This document shows, in pieces, positions 23,853 through 33,351 of a stretch of DNA of 64,000 nucleotides. Source of the stretch: Brevinematales bacterium (GTDB lineage Bacteria; Spirochaetota; Brevinematia; Brevinematales; GWF1-51-8); the NCBI GenBank assembly GCA_020059465.1, contig JAGVBZ010000011.1, positions 18,013 through 82,012 on the forward strand. The letters are read 5' to 3'. The notes under the pieces are model-generated. The model was not told the DNA's origin, ran no database searches, and saw nothing but the letters and a program-made list of their open reading frames with translations. Both the position numbers and the translations under genes were made by a program. How positions within the stretch are numbered: position 1 is the stretch's first letter; the number at the start of each line of letters is the position of its first letter.

Positions 23853-24845
23853 TTAGTGATTATTATTAGTACCTGAGGACAATCCTCCTAGATAACTCCC
23901 CCATCCAATTCCAATAGGAATAGCAGGTTTTATCAATTGATTAAACCGTATCTCTTGGAATTTAGGATTGTTATAATAGAGTTTTGGCTGTATGGTAACA
24001 TTAGGTGTATTCCCAATTTTAATTGATAAAAAATCAGCACCAAGATTTACAAGTGATACACCAAATTGAACAGTATTTTGAATATTAGGATTTTCTATTG
24101 CATTAGCCAAGTGCCCTGTTGCCGCTAATGCGTCCAGCCCTGTTCCTACTCCAAAAAATAATATGCTCATTCCTTGTGCAACCGGATGAGGAATGAAACT
24201 ACATACGTAGCCCGCTGAAGTAAATATTGTTCCTCCCATATTTGCACTATTTAATAAATAGTCTGGGACTTCAGAATTCAATTCTTCACCAGCTAAGAAT
24301 GTTATTCCGCCGCTACCGCTCATTAGACCGTATTCATTCGGAATAATTTTTGTTTTTACTGCCATATATTCCGCCCATTCCTGAGCCGCTTGAGGATTGT
24401 CGACAGCTGTTTTTTTAATAAATGCAATCTTCTCCGCTTCGGTCATCTGATATCCCGAGCCGGCTGTCATTTCCGCACCTTGATATGACGGTTGGGGTGA
24501 TTTCCCGTTTAGCATGTCTAAAAATATTTGGCTCGACATTCCACCTGGACTCGAAACCCCTTGTTGCATTGAAGGATTATACGCAAGATATTGTATTCCT
24601 TCATAAGGGGAATTCTGCCCATATCCTGCTAATCCGCCTCCCCAAGTGATACCGCTGCCGACTGCGGGTAATGATGTCGGACCTGTAGCATTGCACCAAG
24701 CGTTAGCCAATTGAGCCTGTGCCTGCGCCTGCGCGGCTTCCTTTGCCGCCTTGGCAGCCTCCGCCGCGCCCGTTTTTACATTACCCGATATTATATTCCC
24801 GCTCCAGTTTCTCGTAGTAGTTGATGACCTGACGGACATACTCAC
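23853..24845 (-). CDS. Probable C-terminal fragment of a large (Rhs-like or polymorphic-toxin-like) protein
   Basis: A 330-residue frame whose first ~20 residues lie inside the 3' end of the adenosine deaminase gene on the same strand, in another frame. The real content begins at the deaminase stop (AAEAAKAAKEAAQAQAQAQ) with no start codon or ribosome site nearby. The body is Gly/Ser/Asn-rich with hydrophobic stretches (GMSILFFGVGTGLDALAATG) and recalls the C-terminal tail of secreted repeat toxins, though I cannot name a family. The likeliest reading is a gene fragment joined to add by recombination. It is AT-rich compared with add. Confidence 0.45.
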   Translation of the reverse strand: MSMSVRSSTTTRNWSGNIISGNVKTGAAEAAKAAKEAAQAQAQAQLANAWCNATGPTSLPAVGSGITWGGGLAGYGQNSPYEGIQYLAYNPSMQQGVSSPGGMSSQIFLDMLNGKSPQPSYQGAEMTAGSGYQMTEAEKIAFIKKTAVDNPQAAQEWAEYMAVKTKIIPNEYGLMSGSGGITFLAGEELNSEVPDYLLNSANMGGTIFTSAGYVCSFIPHPVAQGMSILFFGVGTGLDALAATGHLANAIENPNIQNTVQFGVSLVNLGADFLSIKIGNTPNVTIQPKLYYNNPKFQEIRFNQLIKPAIPIGIGWGSYLGGLSSGTNNNH

Positions 24846-25989
24846 GCTTCTTGGGGTACGGCTGATAGAAGAACGAGCGCTTATAGCCGTAGATGATCAT
24901 ATTCTTCAGGTTCTTCGGGGTGATATCGAAATTGTCGATCGCGAGTTTGAGTTCCTTGGTGACACTGGTGTGCGAGACGAGGCGGTTATCGGTGCAGAGA
25001 GTGACCGACAGGCTGTTGTCGAGCATTTTGCCGAACGAGTGATCTTTCAGGGTCTTGATGGACGGGGTGGTCTGGAGGTTCGACGTGAGACATACCTCTA
25101 TCGTGATACGGCGGTCGGCGACATAGTTCGCGAGGTTTCGGATATAGCGCTGTTTATCGCGGATCTCCGGGGAGAATATCATACTTTCGTCGAACAGGAA
25201 CAGCCCGTGCCCGACCCGGTCGGCGTTGAGCTTAGTGATCGCCTGAAAGATCGATTCCGGGCCGTACGCCTCCCCGGCGTGAACAGTCTTCTTGATGAAG
25301 TGTTTGTGGACTATATCGTACGCCTCCCGGTGATTGTCGGCGGGGTTGCCGTATTCGCTTCCCGCGAGGTCGAACCCGACGACCTGTATATCGGAGTTGT
25401 CGCGCAGGCGAACGGTCGCGCGGGCGGCCTCGAGCGACGCCAGCTTGATCTGCTCCCTCGACGAGGAATGGGAATGTACCCGTGTCAGCAGGTCGTAGTA
25501 TTTCGAGAATTGACTGTTAAAGAAGCGCATCGCGCAGATAATGATACCGTATTCGAACGGGGGCTCGCCGGGCTTGAGACTGCTGTTGATCTCGGTACGC
25601 GCCCGCCGGAATCCCTTGTCCGCCGCACCGACCACGTCCTCGAAACTGCGTTTTTCGCTCATCAGGAGCTGGGGCGCGAAACGCGCCTCGATATAGCGCA
25701 CTCCCTCGGCGAAATTATCGAGCGCGAGCTCGTAAGCGATCCGTTCTATTGCCTCCAAGTCCTGCATCACCCCGCAGGTAAACGCAAATCCCTTGAGGTA
25801 TTCGTCGAGATCGGCGTAAGTCGTCTTGAATACCAGCTCGTTCAGTCCCTCCTCGGTGTACGAGGGAAGCTCGACCTTCAGGGTGCGGGCGAGGTCGATC
25901 AGGGTGCCGACGCGCAGGGAGCCGTCGAGATGCACATGCAGGTCGGTCTTCGGTATCGCCTGCAGGAATTTATCGTTATACAGGGACAT
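24781..25989 (-). CDS. add: Adenosine deaminase
   Basis: 402 residues from the ATG at 25989 (GGAGG 7 bp upstream). Converts adenosine to inosine in purine salvage, in the cytoplasm. All signature motifs are present: the metal-binding HVHLDGSL near the N-terminus, the VHAGEAYGP loop with the catalytic Glu, DRVGHGLFL, the CLTSN motif, and CTDNR with the aspartate pair. It is longer than many bacterial enzymes (about 330-350), with an extra segment after FEYGIIICAMRFF. Located between an AlkD-like gene and a gene fragment, with no purine operon around it. Confidence 0.92.
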   Translation of the reverse strand: MSLYNDKFLQAIPKTDLHVHLDGSLRVGTLIDLARTLKVELPSYTEEGLNELVFKTTYADLDEYLKGFAFTCGVMQDLEAIERIAYELALDNFAEGVRYIEARFAPQLLMSEKRSFEDVVGAADKGFRRARTEINSSLKPGEPPFEYGIIICAMRFFNSQFSKYYDLLTRVHSHSSSREQIKLASLEAARATVRLRDNSDIQVVGFDLAGSEYGNPADNHREAYDIVHKHFIKKTVHAGEAYGPESIFQAITKLNADRVGHGLFLFDESMIFSPEIRDKQRYIRNLANYVADRRITIEVCLTSNLQTTPSIKTLKDHSFGKMLDNSLSVTLCTDNRLVSHTSVTKELKLAIDNFDITPKNLKNMIIYGYKRSFFYQPYPKKREYVRQVINYYEKLEREYNIG

Positions 25990-26059
25990 TGTTGCCTCCA
26001 TAGAAATCTGTTTAAATATTATAGAAGGATCCAGACGTGTTTGCAAATAACTATTGGAG

Positions 26060-26776
26060 CTACTTCGCCTTCCTGAAACGTTCGCGCGATTCCTTTGGGA
26101 TTTTTTCTGTCGCGTACTGGATGACGACGCGCGCGGCGGTATCCTTGATCGACATCAGGAATTCCTCGACCGGAACGGGGAGTTTCTTCCACGCCTCCCG
26201 CAGATACCATCCGACTCCCTGTCCGACCGTGCGTTCCGGGTCGCCGCAGAGAGGGCGGATGAACTCGAGCATGACGGGGATATTCTCCGCAGTGAGGGTC
26301 TTGAACAGGCTGACCGGCACCGCGCGGCGCGCCCATCGGGACTGGTTCTCCCGCCACGGGGCGAGGCCGGTATAATCGATAACGCCCGTATTGACGAATT
26401 GGTAGACAATCTCGCCGCAGAGTACGTCGCAATGCGCCCAGTTCGAGATATCCTTCTCCAGCCATGCGAGGATGAGGCCGAGGTGGGACTTCTTCCATTC
26501 ATTTTTGTACCGCCCGAGGAGCCATACCCCGAAATGCGGGGGTTCGTACTTCCCGGTCGCGTAGAGCATCCCCGTGAGCGCGAACACGTCGTCCGCGGAC
26601 AGTCCCGCGCTCCATTCCCCGGCGCGCTCATTACGGAACTCCTCTATTTTGTCCTGCGCGAGCCCGTATGCGTCGTAACCCTCCTTGAAGTATCGGGAGT
26701 ACTTTTTAACGATTGCAGGGTCGGCGTTCTTTTCGCAGAACGCGATGATTTCTTTAAAAACGTCGGATTTATCCAT
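26060..26776 (-). CDS. DNA alkylation repair protein (AlkD-like HEAT-repeat glycosylase)
   Basis: 238 residues built of HEAT-like helix pairs. The AlkD family marks are visible: the helix with NWAHCDVLCGEIV, then ENQSRWARRAVPVSLF and VGQGVGWYLREAWKKL. AlkD removes positively charged alkylated bases, and the conserved Trp/Asp/Arg residues (W in NWAHCD, D in HCD, R in SRWARR) line the active groove. Start is the ATG at 26776. It stands alone just upstream of add on the same strand. Confidence 0.82.
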   Translation of the reverse strand: MDKSDVFKEIIAFCEKNADPAIVKKYSRYFKEGYDAYGLAQDKIEEFRNERAGEWSAGLSADDVFALTGMLYATGKYEPPHFGVWLLGRYKNEWKKSHLGLILAWLEKDISNWAHCDVLCGEIVYQFVNTGVIDYTGLAPWRENQSRWARRAVPVSLFKTLTAENIPVMLEFIRPLCGDPERTVGQGVGWYLREAWKKLPVPVEEFLMSIKDTAARVVIQYATEKIPKESRERFRKAK

Positions 26777-26986
26777 AGTCGTTTCCTCAGGTTAGTCTAT
26801 TATTATAACTTTCCCATTTGAATCCGCAAGCAGAAATCCGTTTCCCGCATTTTTGATATTTTCAACGTTATCGGCTAAAATATGCACGGAAAACAAGCAT
26901 GACGGTTGGAATGAAAGGCGCTATATGCGGCCATGCTTTCCACTTTCAACTTGTCACTTTTCACTTTCTACTGATAAGGAGTCTCC

Positions 26987-27763
26987 ATGCTTGCCAAACG
27001 TATCATCCCATGCCTCGATATCGATAAGGGGCGCGTCGTCAAAGGCGTGAACTTTGTGAATATCCGCGACGCGGGCGACCCGGTGGATAACGCAAAAGTA
27101 TACAACGACGAGGGCGCTGACGAGATCGTATTCCTCGATATCACCGCGAGCCACGAGAAACGCGATACGGTGGTCGATCTCGCGCGGAGGGTCGCGAAGG
27201 AGATATTTATCCCGTTCACGATCGGCGGGGGTATCCGCACTCTCGAGGATATCCGCAACGTCCTCAAGGCGGGCGCGGACAAGATATCGATCAACTCCGC
27301 TGCGGTGAAGAACCCGGAGTTCGTGCGAGAGGCCGCCCGGATGTTCGGGTCGTCCACTATCGTAGTCGCTATTGACGCTAAACGGGTCGCGCCCGGGAAG
27401 TGGGACGTGTTCATCAACGGCGGACGGATCGACACGGGTACGGACGCGGTCGAGTGGGCGCGGCGGGTGTATGACTACGGCGCGGGCGAGATACTTCTGA
27501 CCTCGATGGATAAGGACGGTACGAAAGACGGGTACGACCTCGATCTCACGCGGGCGATCGCCGATTCGGTGACTATCCCGGTGATCGCTTCGGGGGGCGC
27601 GGGGACGATCGGCCATTTCCGGACGGCGTTCACCGAGGGACATGCCAGCGCGGCGCTCGCGGCATCCCTGTTCCATTTCCGCGAACTGTCCATCACCGAT
27701 GTAAAACGCTTCCTGAACGATAACGGGGTGCATGTCCGGCTGGACTATACCGCGAATAAATGA
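26987..27763 (+). CDS. hisF: Imidazole glycerol phosphate synthase, cyclase subunit
   Basis: 258 residues, the normal length. Uses ammonia from HisH to close the imidazole ring and release AICAR, in histidine synthesis. The two catalytic aspartates are present (CLDIDKG, D11; VAIDAKR, D130), as are the phosphate-binding GGGIRT (80-85) and the GGAGT near the C-terminus. AAGGAGT precedes the ATG by 7 bp. It is isolated from other his genes in this window and overlaps the HAD-Smr fusion downstream by 4 bp, an unusual partner. Confidence 0.95.
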   Translation: MLAKRIIPCLDIDKGRVVKGVNFVNIRDAGDPVDNAKVYNDEGADEIVFLDITASHEKRDTVVDLARRVAKEIFIPFTIGGGIRTLEDIRNVLKAGADKISINSAAVKNPEFVREAARMFGSSTIVVAIDAKRVAPGKWDVFINGGRIDTGTDAVEWARRVYDYGAGEILLTSMDKDGTKDGYDLDLTRAIADSVTIPVIASGGAGTIGHFRTAFTEGHASAALAASLFHFRELSITDVKRFLNDNGVHVRLDYTANK

Positions 27764-28665
27764 AATACCTTTTATATATTTTCGATATCGACGGTACCCT
27801 AATCGACAGCCGCGCGACCATCACCGGCGCGTTATACGCGGCGGGCGCGGAGTTCGGCACGCCGCCCGGTAAGATCGCCGAGGCCGCGGGAATGGTCGGA
27901 CAGACCCTCGATATCATTCTCAACATTATGGGTGTTCCCGATGATAGGCTCGAATGGGGCAAGAACGTGTACCGCAGGTATTACTTCGAACGTATCGCCG
28001 AGGAAAAACCCTATCCGGGAATCGCGGAAACGGTCGCCGAATTATCGAAATCCGTCCTGCTGTCGGTCGCGACCAATAAGGGCAAGAACGGCGCGACCCG
28101 GACATTGGAGAACAACGGGCTTATAAAATATTTTGATTATCTGGCGTGCATGGATAACTCGATCGCGAAACCCGATCCTTCGTCGCTCAGGCAGATACTC
28201 GACTTTTATCAGTCGCAGGGGAAGATTCTGGAGCCGTCGGACTGCCTCGTGATCGGCGACAGCCCGTTCGACGCGGACTATGCCCGGAACGCCGGGGCGG
28301 ATTTCGCGTTTGCGGCATGGGGCTTCTTTACACCGGACGGTATATCGTACGATCCCGCCTATATTATTGAGCACCCGCGCGATCTGGTCAGCCTGAACGA
28401 GGAGATCGCCAAGATCGAGGTCACCCCCGAACTCGACCTGCATACTTTCCTTCCGAGGGATGTGAAGAGTGTGACCGAATGGTATCTCGCCGAGGCGCGG
28501 GAGAAGGGGTTCGCGAGCGTGCGGATAGTGCACGGCAAGGGGCGCGGAGTGCAGAAGGAGATCGTGCGCGGGTTATTATCGAAGACGCCGTTCGTACGGA
28601 AATTCTACGACGCCCCCGCTTATCTGGGCGGGTTCGGCGCGACTATCGCGGAACTGGATGTGTGA
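27760..28665 (+). CDS. HAD phosphatase fused to Smr domain
   Basis: 301 residues. Residues 1-215 form a HAD hydrolase of the phosphoglycolate-phosphatase type, with FDIDGTL (8-14; nucleophile D9), a Thr/Asn motif (SVATNKG), IAKPDP and [10 protein letters not shown] linker leads to an Smr domain (225-301) with LDLHTF at 225 and HGKGRG at 258-263. Smr domains cut or bind nucleic acids (MutS2-like). The fusion is uncommon and may link phosphate removal from a nucleotide or sugar to nucleic acid handling. It starts inside the hisF stop, so it is co-translated with hisF. The next gene is convergent and abuts directly. Confidence 0.88.
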   Translation: MKYLLYIFDIDGTLIDSRATITGALYAAGAEFGTPPGKIAEAAGMVGQTLDIILNIMGVPDDRLEWGKNVYRRYYFERIAEEKPYPGIAETVAELSKSVLLSVATNKGKNGATRTLENNGLIKYFDYLACMDNSIAKPDPSSLRQILDFYQSQGKILEPSDCLVIGDSPFDADYARNAGADFAFAAWGFFTPDGISYDPAYIIEHPRDLVSLNEEIAKIEVTPELDLHTFLPRDVKSVTEWYLAEAREKGFASVRIVHGKGRGVQKEIVRGLLSKTPFVRKFYDAPAYLGGFGATIAELDV

Positions 28666-29256
28666 TTATTTTCTCCGGCAGACCAGTACGCCGTGTCCGA
28701 CCGGGACAATCGTGCTGTCGAAACGGGAATCGCCTTGGGCCTTTTCTATCATCGGCTTGATTGTTTCATAATGGTTGATCGCGTTATCGGACGCAAATAT
28801 TCCCCCGCTGACCATTTTCCCGCTAAGGATATCCCAGCACTTCTCATAAAGTTCTTTTTCCGTATCGAGGAAACAGAACGAAACATTTTTATACCCGCCG
28901 ATATTCTCCAACGCATCCCCTTCGATCAGCTCAACATTATCGATTATTCCGGCGGCTTCGAACGTTTCCCTCGCGAGGCGGATTTTTTCCGGGAGAAGTT
29001 CGTGGGTCTTGAGGCGGATTCCCCGCGCTTTTACCGCGAGCGACAACCACATCGCGGAATACCCCGCGCTCGTACCGATCTCGACCCATTCCCCGGCGGG
29101 GACATTGGACGCCAGTAACGCGAGCAGCTTCCCGGTCTCCGGGGGAATCTGCCGGAGCCTCTGCATACGGGGAGTATCGTCCGCGCGGTCTTTCCGGTCG
29201 ATCTCCTCAAGGTACTGCATCCGCGACCGCATTGCGGGAGTGATTTCAGAAAACAT
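28666..29256 (-). CDS. SAM-dependent O-methyltransferase (family 3, CCoAMT-like)
   Basis: 196 residues. The SAM-binding motif is VEIGTSAGYSAMWLS near residue 59, followed by the acidic KTHELLPEKI and IEGDALENI. It has the YEKCWDIL and GGIFASDNAI region typical of family 3 methyltransferases. Substrate unknown. It ends at the base next to the HAD-Smr stop (tail to tail). CorA lies upstream on the same strand, with 15 bp between them. Confidence 0.82.
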   Translation of the reverse strand: MFSEITPAMRSRMQYLEEIDRKDRADDTPRMQRLRQIPPETGKLLALLASNVPAGEWVEIGTSAGYSAMWLSLAVKARGIRLKTHELLPEKIRLARETFEAAGIIDNVELIEGDALENIGGYKNVSFCFLDTEKELYEKCWDILSGKMVSGGIFASDNAINHYETIKPMIEKAQGDSRFDSTIVPVGHGVLVCRRK

Positions 29257-29271
29257 CAGCTTTACCCCTTA

Positions 29272-30345
29272 TTATATCCATTTTTTTAATCTAAAGAAAA
29301 TAAGCAGTCCGATACCGATCAAACCCATCACGCCCAATACGATGAAATATGCGGCCGGGCTTTCAAGTTCCGGCATATATTTAAAGTTCATCCCGTACAC
29401 CCCGGCAATAAATGTCAGCGGTATAAAGATTGTCGACATGATGGTGAGCACCTTCATGATCTGGTTCGTGTTCTGGCTCATCGACGAGACATAGATATCC
29501 ATTATCCCCGACACCCGTTCGTCGAGCGACTTGATGACCTCGATATTCCGCAGGACGTTGTCGTACACATCGCGGAAATACGGCGAGAGCATATCGTCGA
29601 TCAGGTCGGACTCTCCCTTCTGCAGGTAACGTATGACCTCTCCGAGCGGGGAGACGGCGTGACGGATTTGCAGGATGTTATTTTTTATACCCGCGATTTT
29701 TTCAAGTATGATCGGTTTCGGATTGGATAGCGCGAAATGTTCCAATTGAACAACATCTTCTTCGATATTTTCCATCACAAGGAAGTAATTATCGACAATC
29801 GCGTCGATCAGGGAATAAGCGAGGTATCCTGCTCCGGATTTGCGGATACGCCCCTTATTGGACAGGATATTCTTTCTCACCAGTCCCCATACATCGCCGG
29901 GATTTTCCTGAAACGTGATCAGGAAATCCTTGAAGATGAACGTACTGACCTGTTCGATCATGATCTTTCTCTGCTTCTTCTCCACATAAACCATCTTGAT
30001 GATGAAATATAAATATTCGCCGTAATCGTCGATTTTAATGCGCTGCTCGTTATCGAGAATATCTTCGATCGCGAGAAGGTGGATTTTAAACTGTACGGCG
30101 AGACTCTCAACCACATCGAGGTCGTGGATACCGTCGACATTCAGCCATTTGATACCGGGTTTGTTAATCTCGTCGCCTAAATGCGACATATCGGTGATAT
30201 CGGTTTTCTCCGAGCGTTCGCGGTCATAAGTGATCAGCGACATCGTGATCGGCTCATGCGACATTTTGACGCCGTCGGGGTGAACTTTCTCCACAGGCAG
30301 GATTTCGATATCGTCTACATCGAAGATGGTTTTGTTCTGGGGCAT
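29272..30345 (-). CDS. corA: CorA-family magnesium/cobalt transporter
   Basis: 357 residues. A large N-terminal cytoplasmic domain with helices (LAIEDILDNEQRIKIDDYGE) is followed by two C-terminal membrane helices. Between them is the signature YGMNF (GMN at 318-320), which forms the ion selectivity mouth of the pentamer. The end is a short basic tail (FFRLKKWI). Transports Mg2+ down the membrane potential. The methyltransferase is 15 bp downstream on the same strand. Confidence 0.93.
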   Translation of the reverse strand: MPQNKTIFDVDDIEILPVEKVHPDGVKMSHEPITMSLITYDRERSEKTDITDMSHLGDEINKPGIKWLNVDGIHDLDVVESLAVQFKIHLLAIEDILDNEQRIKIDDYGEYLYFIIKMVYVEKKQRKIMIEQVSTFIFKDFLITFQENPGDVWGLVRKNILSNKGRIRKSGAGYLAYSLIDAIVDNYFLVMENIEEDVVQLEHFALSNPKPIILEKIAGIKNNILQIRHAVSPLGEVIRYLQKGESDLIDDMLSPYFRDVYDNVLRNIEVIKSLDERVSGIMDIYVSSMSQNTNQIMKVLTIMSTIFIPLTFIAGVYGMNFKYMPELESPAAYFIVLGVMGLIGIGLLIFFRLKKWI

Positions 30346-30416
30346 ATTTTTCTCTCTGCTTTTTTGCCGGATTCTTAATAGTATTATCGGAATTTACCCT
30401 TTTCTTCTTTGATGTC

Positions 30417-30445
30417 TTGACGGGGAATTTTTCACGGGTTAAAAT
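30417..30445 (+). promoter_or_regulatory. Sigma-70 promoter ahead of rtcB unit
   Basis: TTGACG (30417-30422) and TAAAAT (30440-30445) with a 17-bp spacer, upstream of a short frame and rtcB. Confidence 0.55.
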
Positions 30446-30477
30446 TAAGCTGATACGAATAGAAACAGGAGTGCAAT

Positions 30478-30627
30478 ATGGACAACTCCACGCCGCACCA
30501 GTCGACGGAGTACGACTCGCAGATCGCAGTGCGAAATTTATACTTTTCTTGCCCTTTATCCGGGTTAACGATAAATACATTCGATCAGTTGATATCTGGA
30601 TTAGCGCGCGCAGCGTTTATGCGGTGA
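30478..30627 (+). pseudogene. Short frame, possible N-terminal remnant of a methyltransferase
   Basis: A 49-codon frame with AGGAG 6 bp before its ATG and a promoter upstream. The first 15 residues (MDNSTPHQSTEYDSQ) resemble the N-terminus of small SAM-dependent methyltransferases, but the remainder (NLYFSCPLSGLTINTF) does not continue that family and the frame soon ends. It may be the stump of a deleted gene that now serves as leader for rtcB, 14 bp downstream. Confidence 0.35.
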
Positions 30628-30641
30628 AATAGGGGGGAAAG

Positions 30642-31814
30642 TTGTTCGAGATTAAGGGCAGTAAAAATACTGCCAAGGTCATGCTTCAGCACGAGGGTTT
30701 GCTTGACCCGGAGACGCGCCGCCAGATCGAAACGTTTGTCAATCATACGGCGTTCGAGGGGCCGAATATCGCGATTATGCCGGATACCCATGCCGGGATG
30801 GGCGCTGTTATCGGGTTCACGATGCGGATGAACGATGTGATTATCCCAAACGTCGTGGGTGTGGATATCGGGTGCGGGGTCGATACTTATACCCTCGGCG
30901 GGATAAACGATTTCAATCCGGCGAAGCTCGACAAGTTTATCCGTGAGAATATACCGTCGGGGTTCTCGAAACGCCGACGCGACCCGCTGTCGGAAACCTC
31001 GGCGTCGCTCTATGCGACGAAAGCCGACGCGAAGCTCGCGGACGAGGAGGTCGCCGGGATAGTGCGCGAGACCGGGCAGGATATCGAGAATGTCCGGTAC
31101 TCGATCGGGACGCTCGGCGGCGGGAACCATTTTATCGAGGCGGGCGCCGACTCCGCGGGGCGGCTTCGGCTGACTATCCATTCCGGCTCGCGGAACTTCG
31201 GCCTGCGGATTGCGAATTTTCATCAGCGGCGGGCGAAGGATTTATGGGGGAAGAAGGCCGAAGCGAAAGGACTCGAATACCTGCCGATCAAAAAGCAGGG
31301 AGCGGAGTACCTTCACGATATGAGCGTCGCGCAGAGGTACGCCGACCTGAACCGCAGGGTGATGGCGATGATTATTATTAAAGAGTTCTTCGGGATGGAA
31401 TTCGATAAAATCGAACGGATCACGTCGGTGCATAATTACATCGATTTCGACGACAAGATTATCCGGAAGGGGGCGATTCGCGCTTATCAGGGGGAACGGC
31501 TCGTGATCCCGTTTAATATGGAGGACGGAATCATGATCGGTACGGGAAAGTCGAACCGCGAATGGAACTGTTCCGCGCCTCACGGGGCGGGACGGGTACT
31601 CTCGCGGCGGCGCGCGAAGGAGATGCTGGACCTCGCGGGCGCGAGGGAATCGATGCGTGAGAAGGGGATATTTACCACGTCGCTGAATAAGGAAACGCTC
31701 GACGAGGTGCGGCAGGCGTATAAGGACAAGGAATTGATCTTAAGAAGCATCGAACCGACGATAGAGGTCGTCGATTTTATCAAGCCTGTTTATAATTTTA
31801 AGGCGGCGGAATAA
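30642..31814 (+). CDS. rtcB: RtcB-family RNA ligase
   Basis: 390 residues from a TTG start with AGGGGGGA upstream. Joins RNA ends with 2',3'-cyclic phosphate and 5'-OH, using GTP and Mn2+. Key residues are visible: the metal site in MPDTHAGMG (46-54) and VDIGCGV (D75, C78), GGGNHF (159-164; H163), the second His set in TIHSGSRNFG, and the guanylylation histidine in NCSAPHGAGR. The length, somewhat under the 400-480 of classic RtcB, fits the shorter RtcB-like subgroup. No archease gene nearby. Confidence 0.88.
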   Translation: MFEIKGSKNTAKVMLQHEGLLDPETRRQIETFVNHTAFEGPNIAIMPDTHAGMGAVIGFTMRMNDVIIPNVVGVDIGCGVDTYTLGGINDFNPAKLDKFIRENIPSGFSKRRRDPLSETSASLYATKADAKLADEEVAGIVRETGQDIENVRYSIGTLGGGNHFIEAGADSAGRLRLTIHSGSRNFGLRIANFHQRRAKDLWGKKAEAKGLEYLPIKKQGAEYLHDMSVAQRYADLNRRVMAMIIIKEFFGMEFDKIERITSVHNYIDFDDKIIRKGAIRAYQGERLVIPFNMEDGIMIGTGKSNREWNCSAPHGAGRVLSRRRAKEMLDLAGARESMREKGIFTTSLNKETLDEVRQAYKDKELILRSIEPTIEVVDFIKPVYNFKAAE

Positions 31815-31896
31815 CAGAAAAATAAACGGGTTTACTTTAAATATTTCAGGAATCGGTGTATGATATAACATAGAATTATCCATCTGGAGGCGATAT

Positions 31897-32727
31897 ATGA
31901 AAAACAAGTCTTTATGGTATACCCTTGTCGCAGTTATCGGGATTGCTGCTATACTCAGTCTCGGGTTCGCGGCATCCGCGAGTAAGAACACGGTCAAATC
32001 GTATTCGGGAACTGTCGAAGTATCGAAAGATAACGGAAAAAAGTGGGTGAAGGTATATGCGGATATGGAAATCCAGAATAAGGATATTATCCGTACAAAG
32101 GATAAATCGTTATGTGAAATTCTTATCCCCGGATTGGGAGTTTTCCGTGTCGGGCCTAACACTCAGGCTACGCTCGATAACCTGACCGGGAAAGATAAAC
32201 AAGTCGCGGTCAAAAGCGGGACTGTCGGAGTAAACGTCAAGATAAAGCTGAAACCCGGCGAGACATTTAAGGTGGAGACCGAAACTGCGGTAGCCGAGGT
32301 ACGGGGTACAATTTTCGAGGTGCAGGCCGACAGCGAAAAAACCAAGACGATCTGCGCCGAAGGAGAAGTCGAGATGCTGCGGAATGTCAATATTCCCGCG
32401 TCTGACGCCGATCTTGCGGAACTGCAAAGTATACTCAAGGTAAAAATCAAAGCAAATAAAGAAATTGAAATGACGATGCAGGAGAACAAGGAGCTTGAAA
32501 ATCTCCTCAAGAGCGCGAAGAAGAATATGGCGGAGGTCAAGAATATCCTGAAACAGTATAACTCGAAAGACCTGATGAAAATCCGGCTCGCGAAGAAAGC
32601 CCAGAATCTGATTGACGAACTCAGCGGCGGAGGTTCGGGCGGGAATATCGATAAGTATTTCGAAGAGGATGAAAAGGATAGCGGCGATGGCGGTACGGAC
32701 GATCTGATGAAGAAACTGAAAAAATAA
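31897..32727 (+). CDS. Exported FecR-domain protein
   Basis: 276 residues. Signal peptide or anchor at 7-27 (WYTLVAVIGIAAILSLGFA). The FecR domain (about 30-160) has the succession DIIRTKDKSLCEILIPGLG, then VGVNVKIKLKPGETFKVET and EVRGTIFEVQ. The C-terminal third is charged, helical (coiled-coil-like) and ends with a Gly/Ser/Asp-rich tail. In spirochaetes such stand-alone FecR proteins lie in the periplasm; the role is not known. CTGGAGG is the ribosome site. A strong terminator follows. Confidence 0.8.
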   Translation: MKNKSLWYTLVAVIGIAAILSLGFAASASKNTVKSYSGTVEVSKDNGKKWVKVYADMEIQNKDIIRTKDKSLCEILIPGLGVFRVGPNTQATLDNLTGKDKQVAVKSGTVGVNVKIKLKPGETFKVETETAVAEVRGTIFEVQADSEKTKTICAEGEVEMLRNVNIPASDADLAELQSILKVKIKANKEIEMTMQENKELENLLKSAKKNMAEVKNILKQYNSKDLMKIRLAKKAQNLIDELSGGGSGGNIDKYFEEDEKDSGDGGTDDLMKKLKK

Positions 32728-32734
32728 ATTGATC

Positions 32735-32758
32735 GGGGCTGCTTGCAGCCCCTTTTTT
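32735..32758 (+). terminator. Rho-independent terminator after FecR gene
   Basis: GGGGCTGC-TT-GCAGCCCC followed by six T residues, just past the FecR-domain gene stop. Confidence 0.88.
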
Positions 32759-32783
32759 AATCAGGTTAATACCGGAGGATTTT

Positions 32784-33077
32784 ATGGACATACTTTTAGC
32801 CATACTGCTATTGCTGGGCGGCGGAGCCGGGGGATTTTTTCTGGGGCAGGCGACCGCGCCGAAGGAGATCAATAATATTACGGAGATTCACAATATTAAC
32901 AATAATAATGCGATTTCCATGAGCGCCGCTATCGATATCGAGGACGGCGGAGTGCACCGTTTTCTTGTGTTCCAGATAGACGGTATGACAAATATCCAGA
33001 TCATGACGGTTACCAACGGTCAGACGAATATGCTGACAAATTATACAAAGAGCGTCATGAAAAAGTCCGGCATGTAA
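32784..33077 (+). CDS. Small membrane-anchored protein, unknown function
   Basis: 97 residues. An N-terminal membrane helix (ILLAILLLLGGGAGGFFLG) with ACCGGAGG upstream, then an Asn-rich stretch (NNITEIHNINNNNAISM), then a small soluble part. The Asn/Thr-rich composition resembles the linkers in other surface proteins of this window. It lies between a terminator and a tRNA gene. No family recognised. Confidence 0.55.
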   Translation: MDILLAILLLLGGGAGGFFLGQATAPKEINNITEIHNINNNNAISMSAAIDIEDGGVHRFLVFQIDGMTNIQIMTVTNGQTNMLTNYTKSVMKKSGM

Positions 33078-33180
33078 GGGGGGCGATTTTTATCATGTCT
33101 GAGAGATGTGCTGAGAATGACAGGCATACGTAGAATGCAGCGGATAGTTATACTGTGTTTACCGAATTGAAAAAAAGAAT

Positions 33181-33262
33181 TGGAGAGGGATGGATTTGAA
33201 CCATCGAAGGCGAAGCCAGCAGATTTACAGTCTGCCCCCTTTGGCCACTCGGGAACCTCTCC
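33181..33262 (-). tRNA. tRNA-Tyr (anticodon GTA)
   Basis: On the minus strand the acceptor stem pairs GGAGAGG with CCTCTCC. The anticodon arm CAGACTGTAAATCTG gives anticodon GTA. A long variable arm (type II) follows, then the TPsiC arm GGTTCGAATCC. The CCA end is not encoded. No tRNA neighbours. Confidence 0.95.
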
Positions 33263-33351
33263 AATGATGTCTAAAAGCGGATATTATTATATTACGGGAT
33301 AGAGGATTTGTCAAATAACTAAAAACTTTTTCACCGAATTTTGGGGATGAA

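Noticed and set aside
24751..26076. 441-aa plus-strand frame opposite add
   Set aside because: Antisense of adenosine deaminase, whose active-site motifs are all present on the minus strand.
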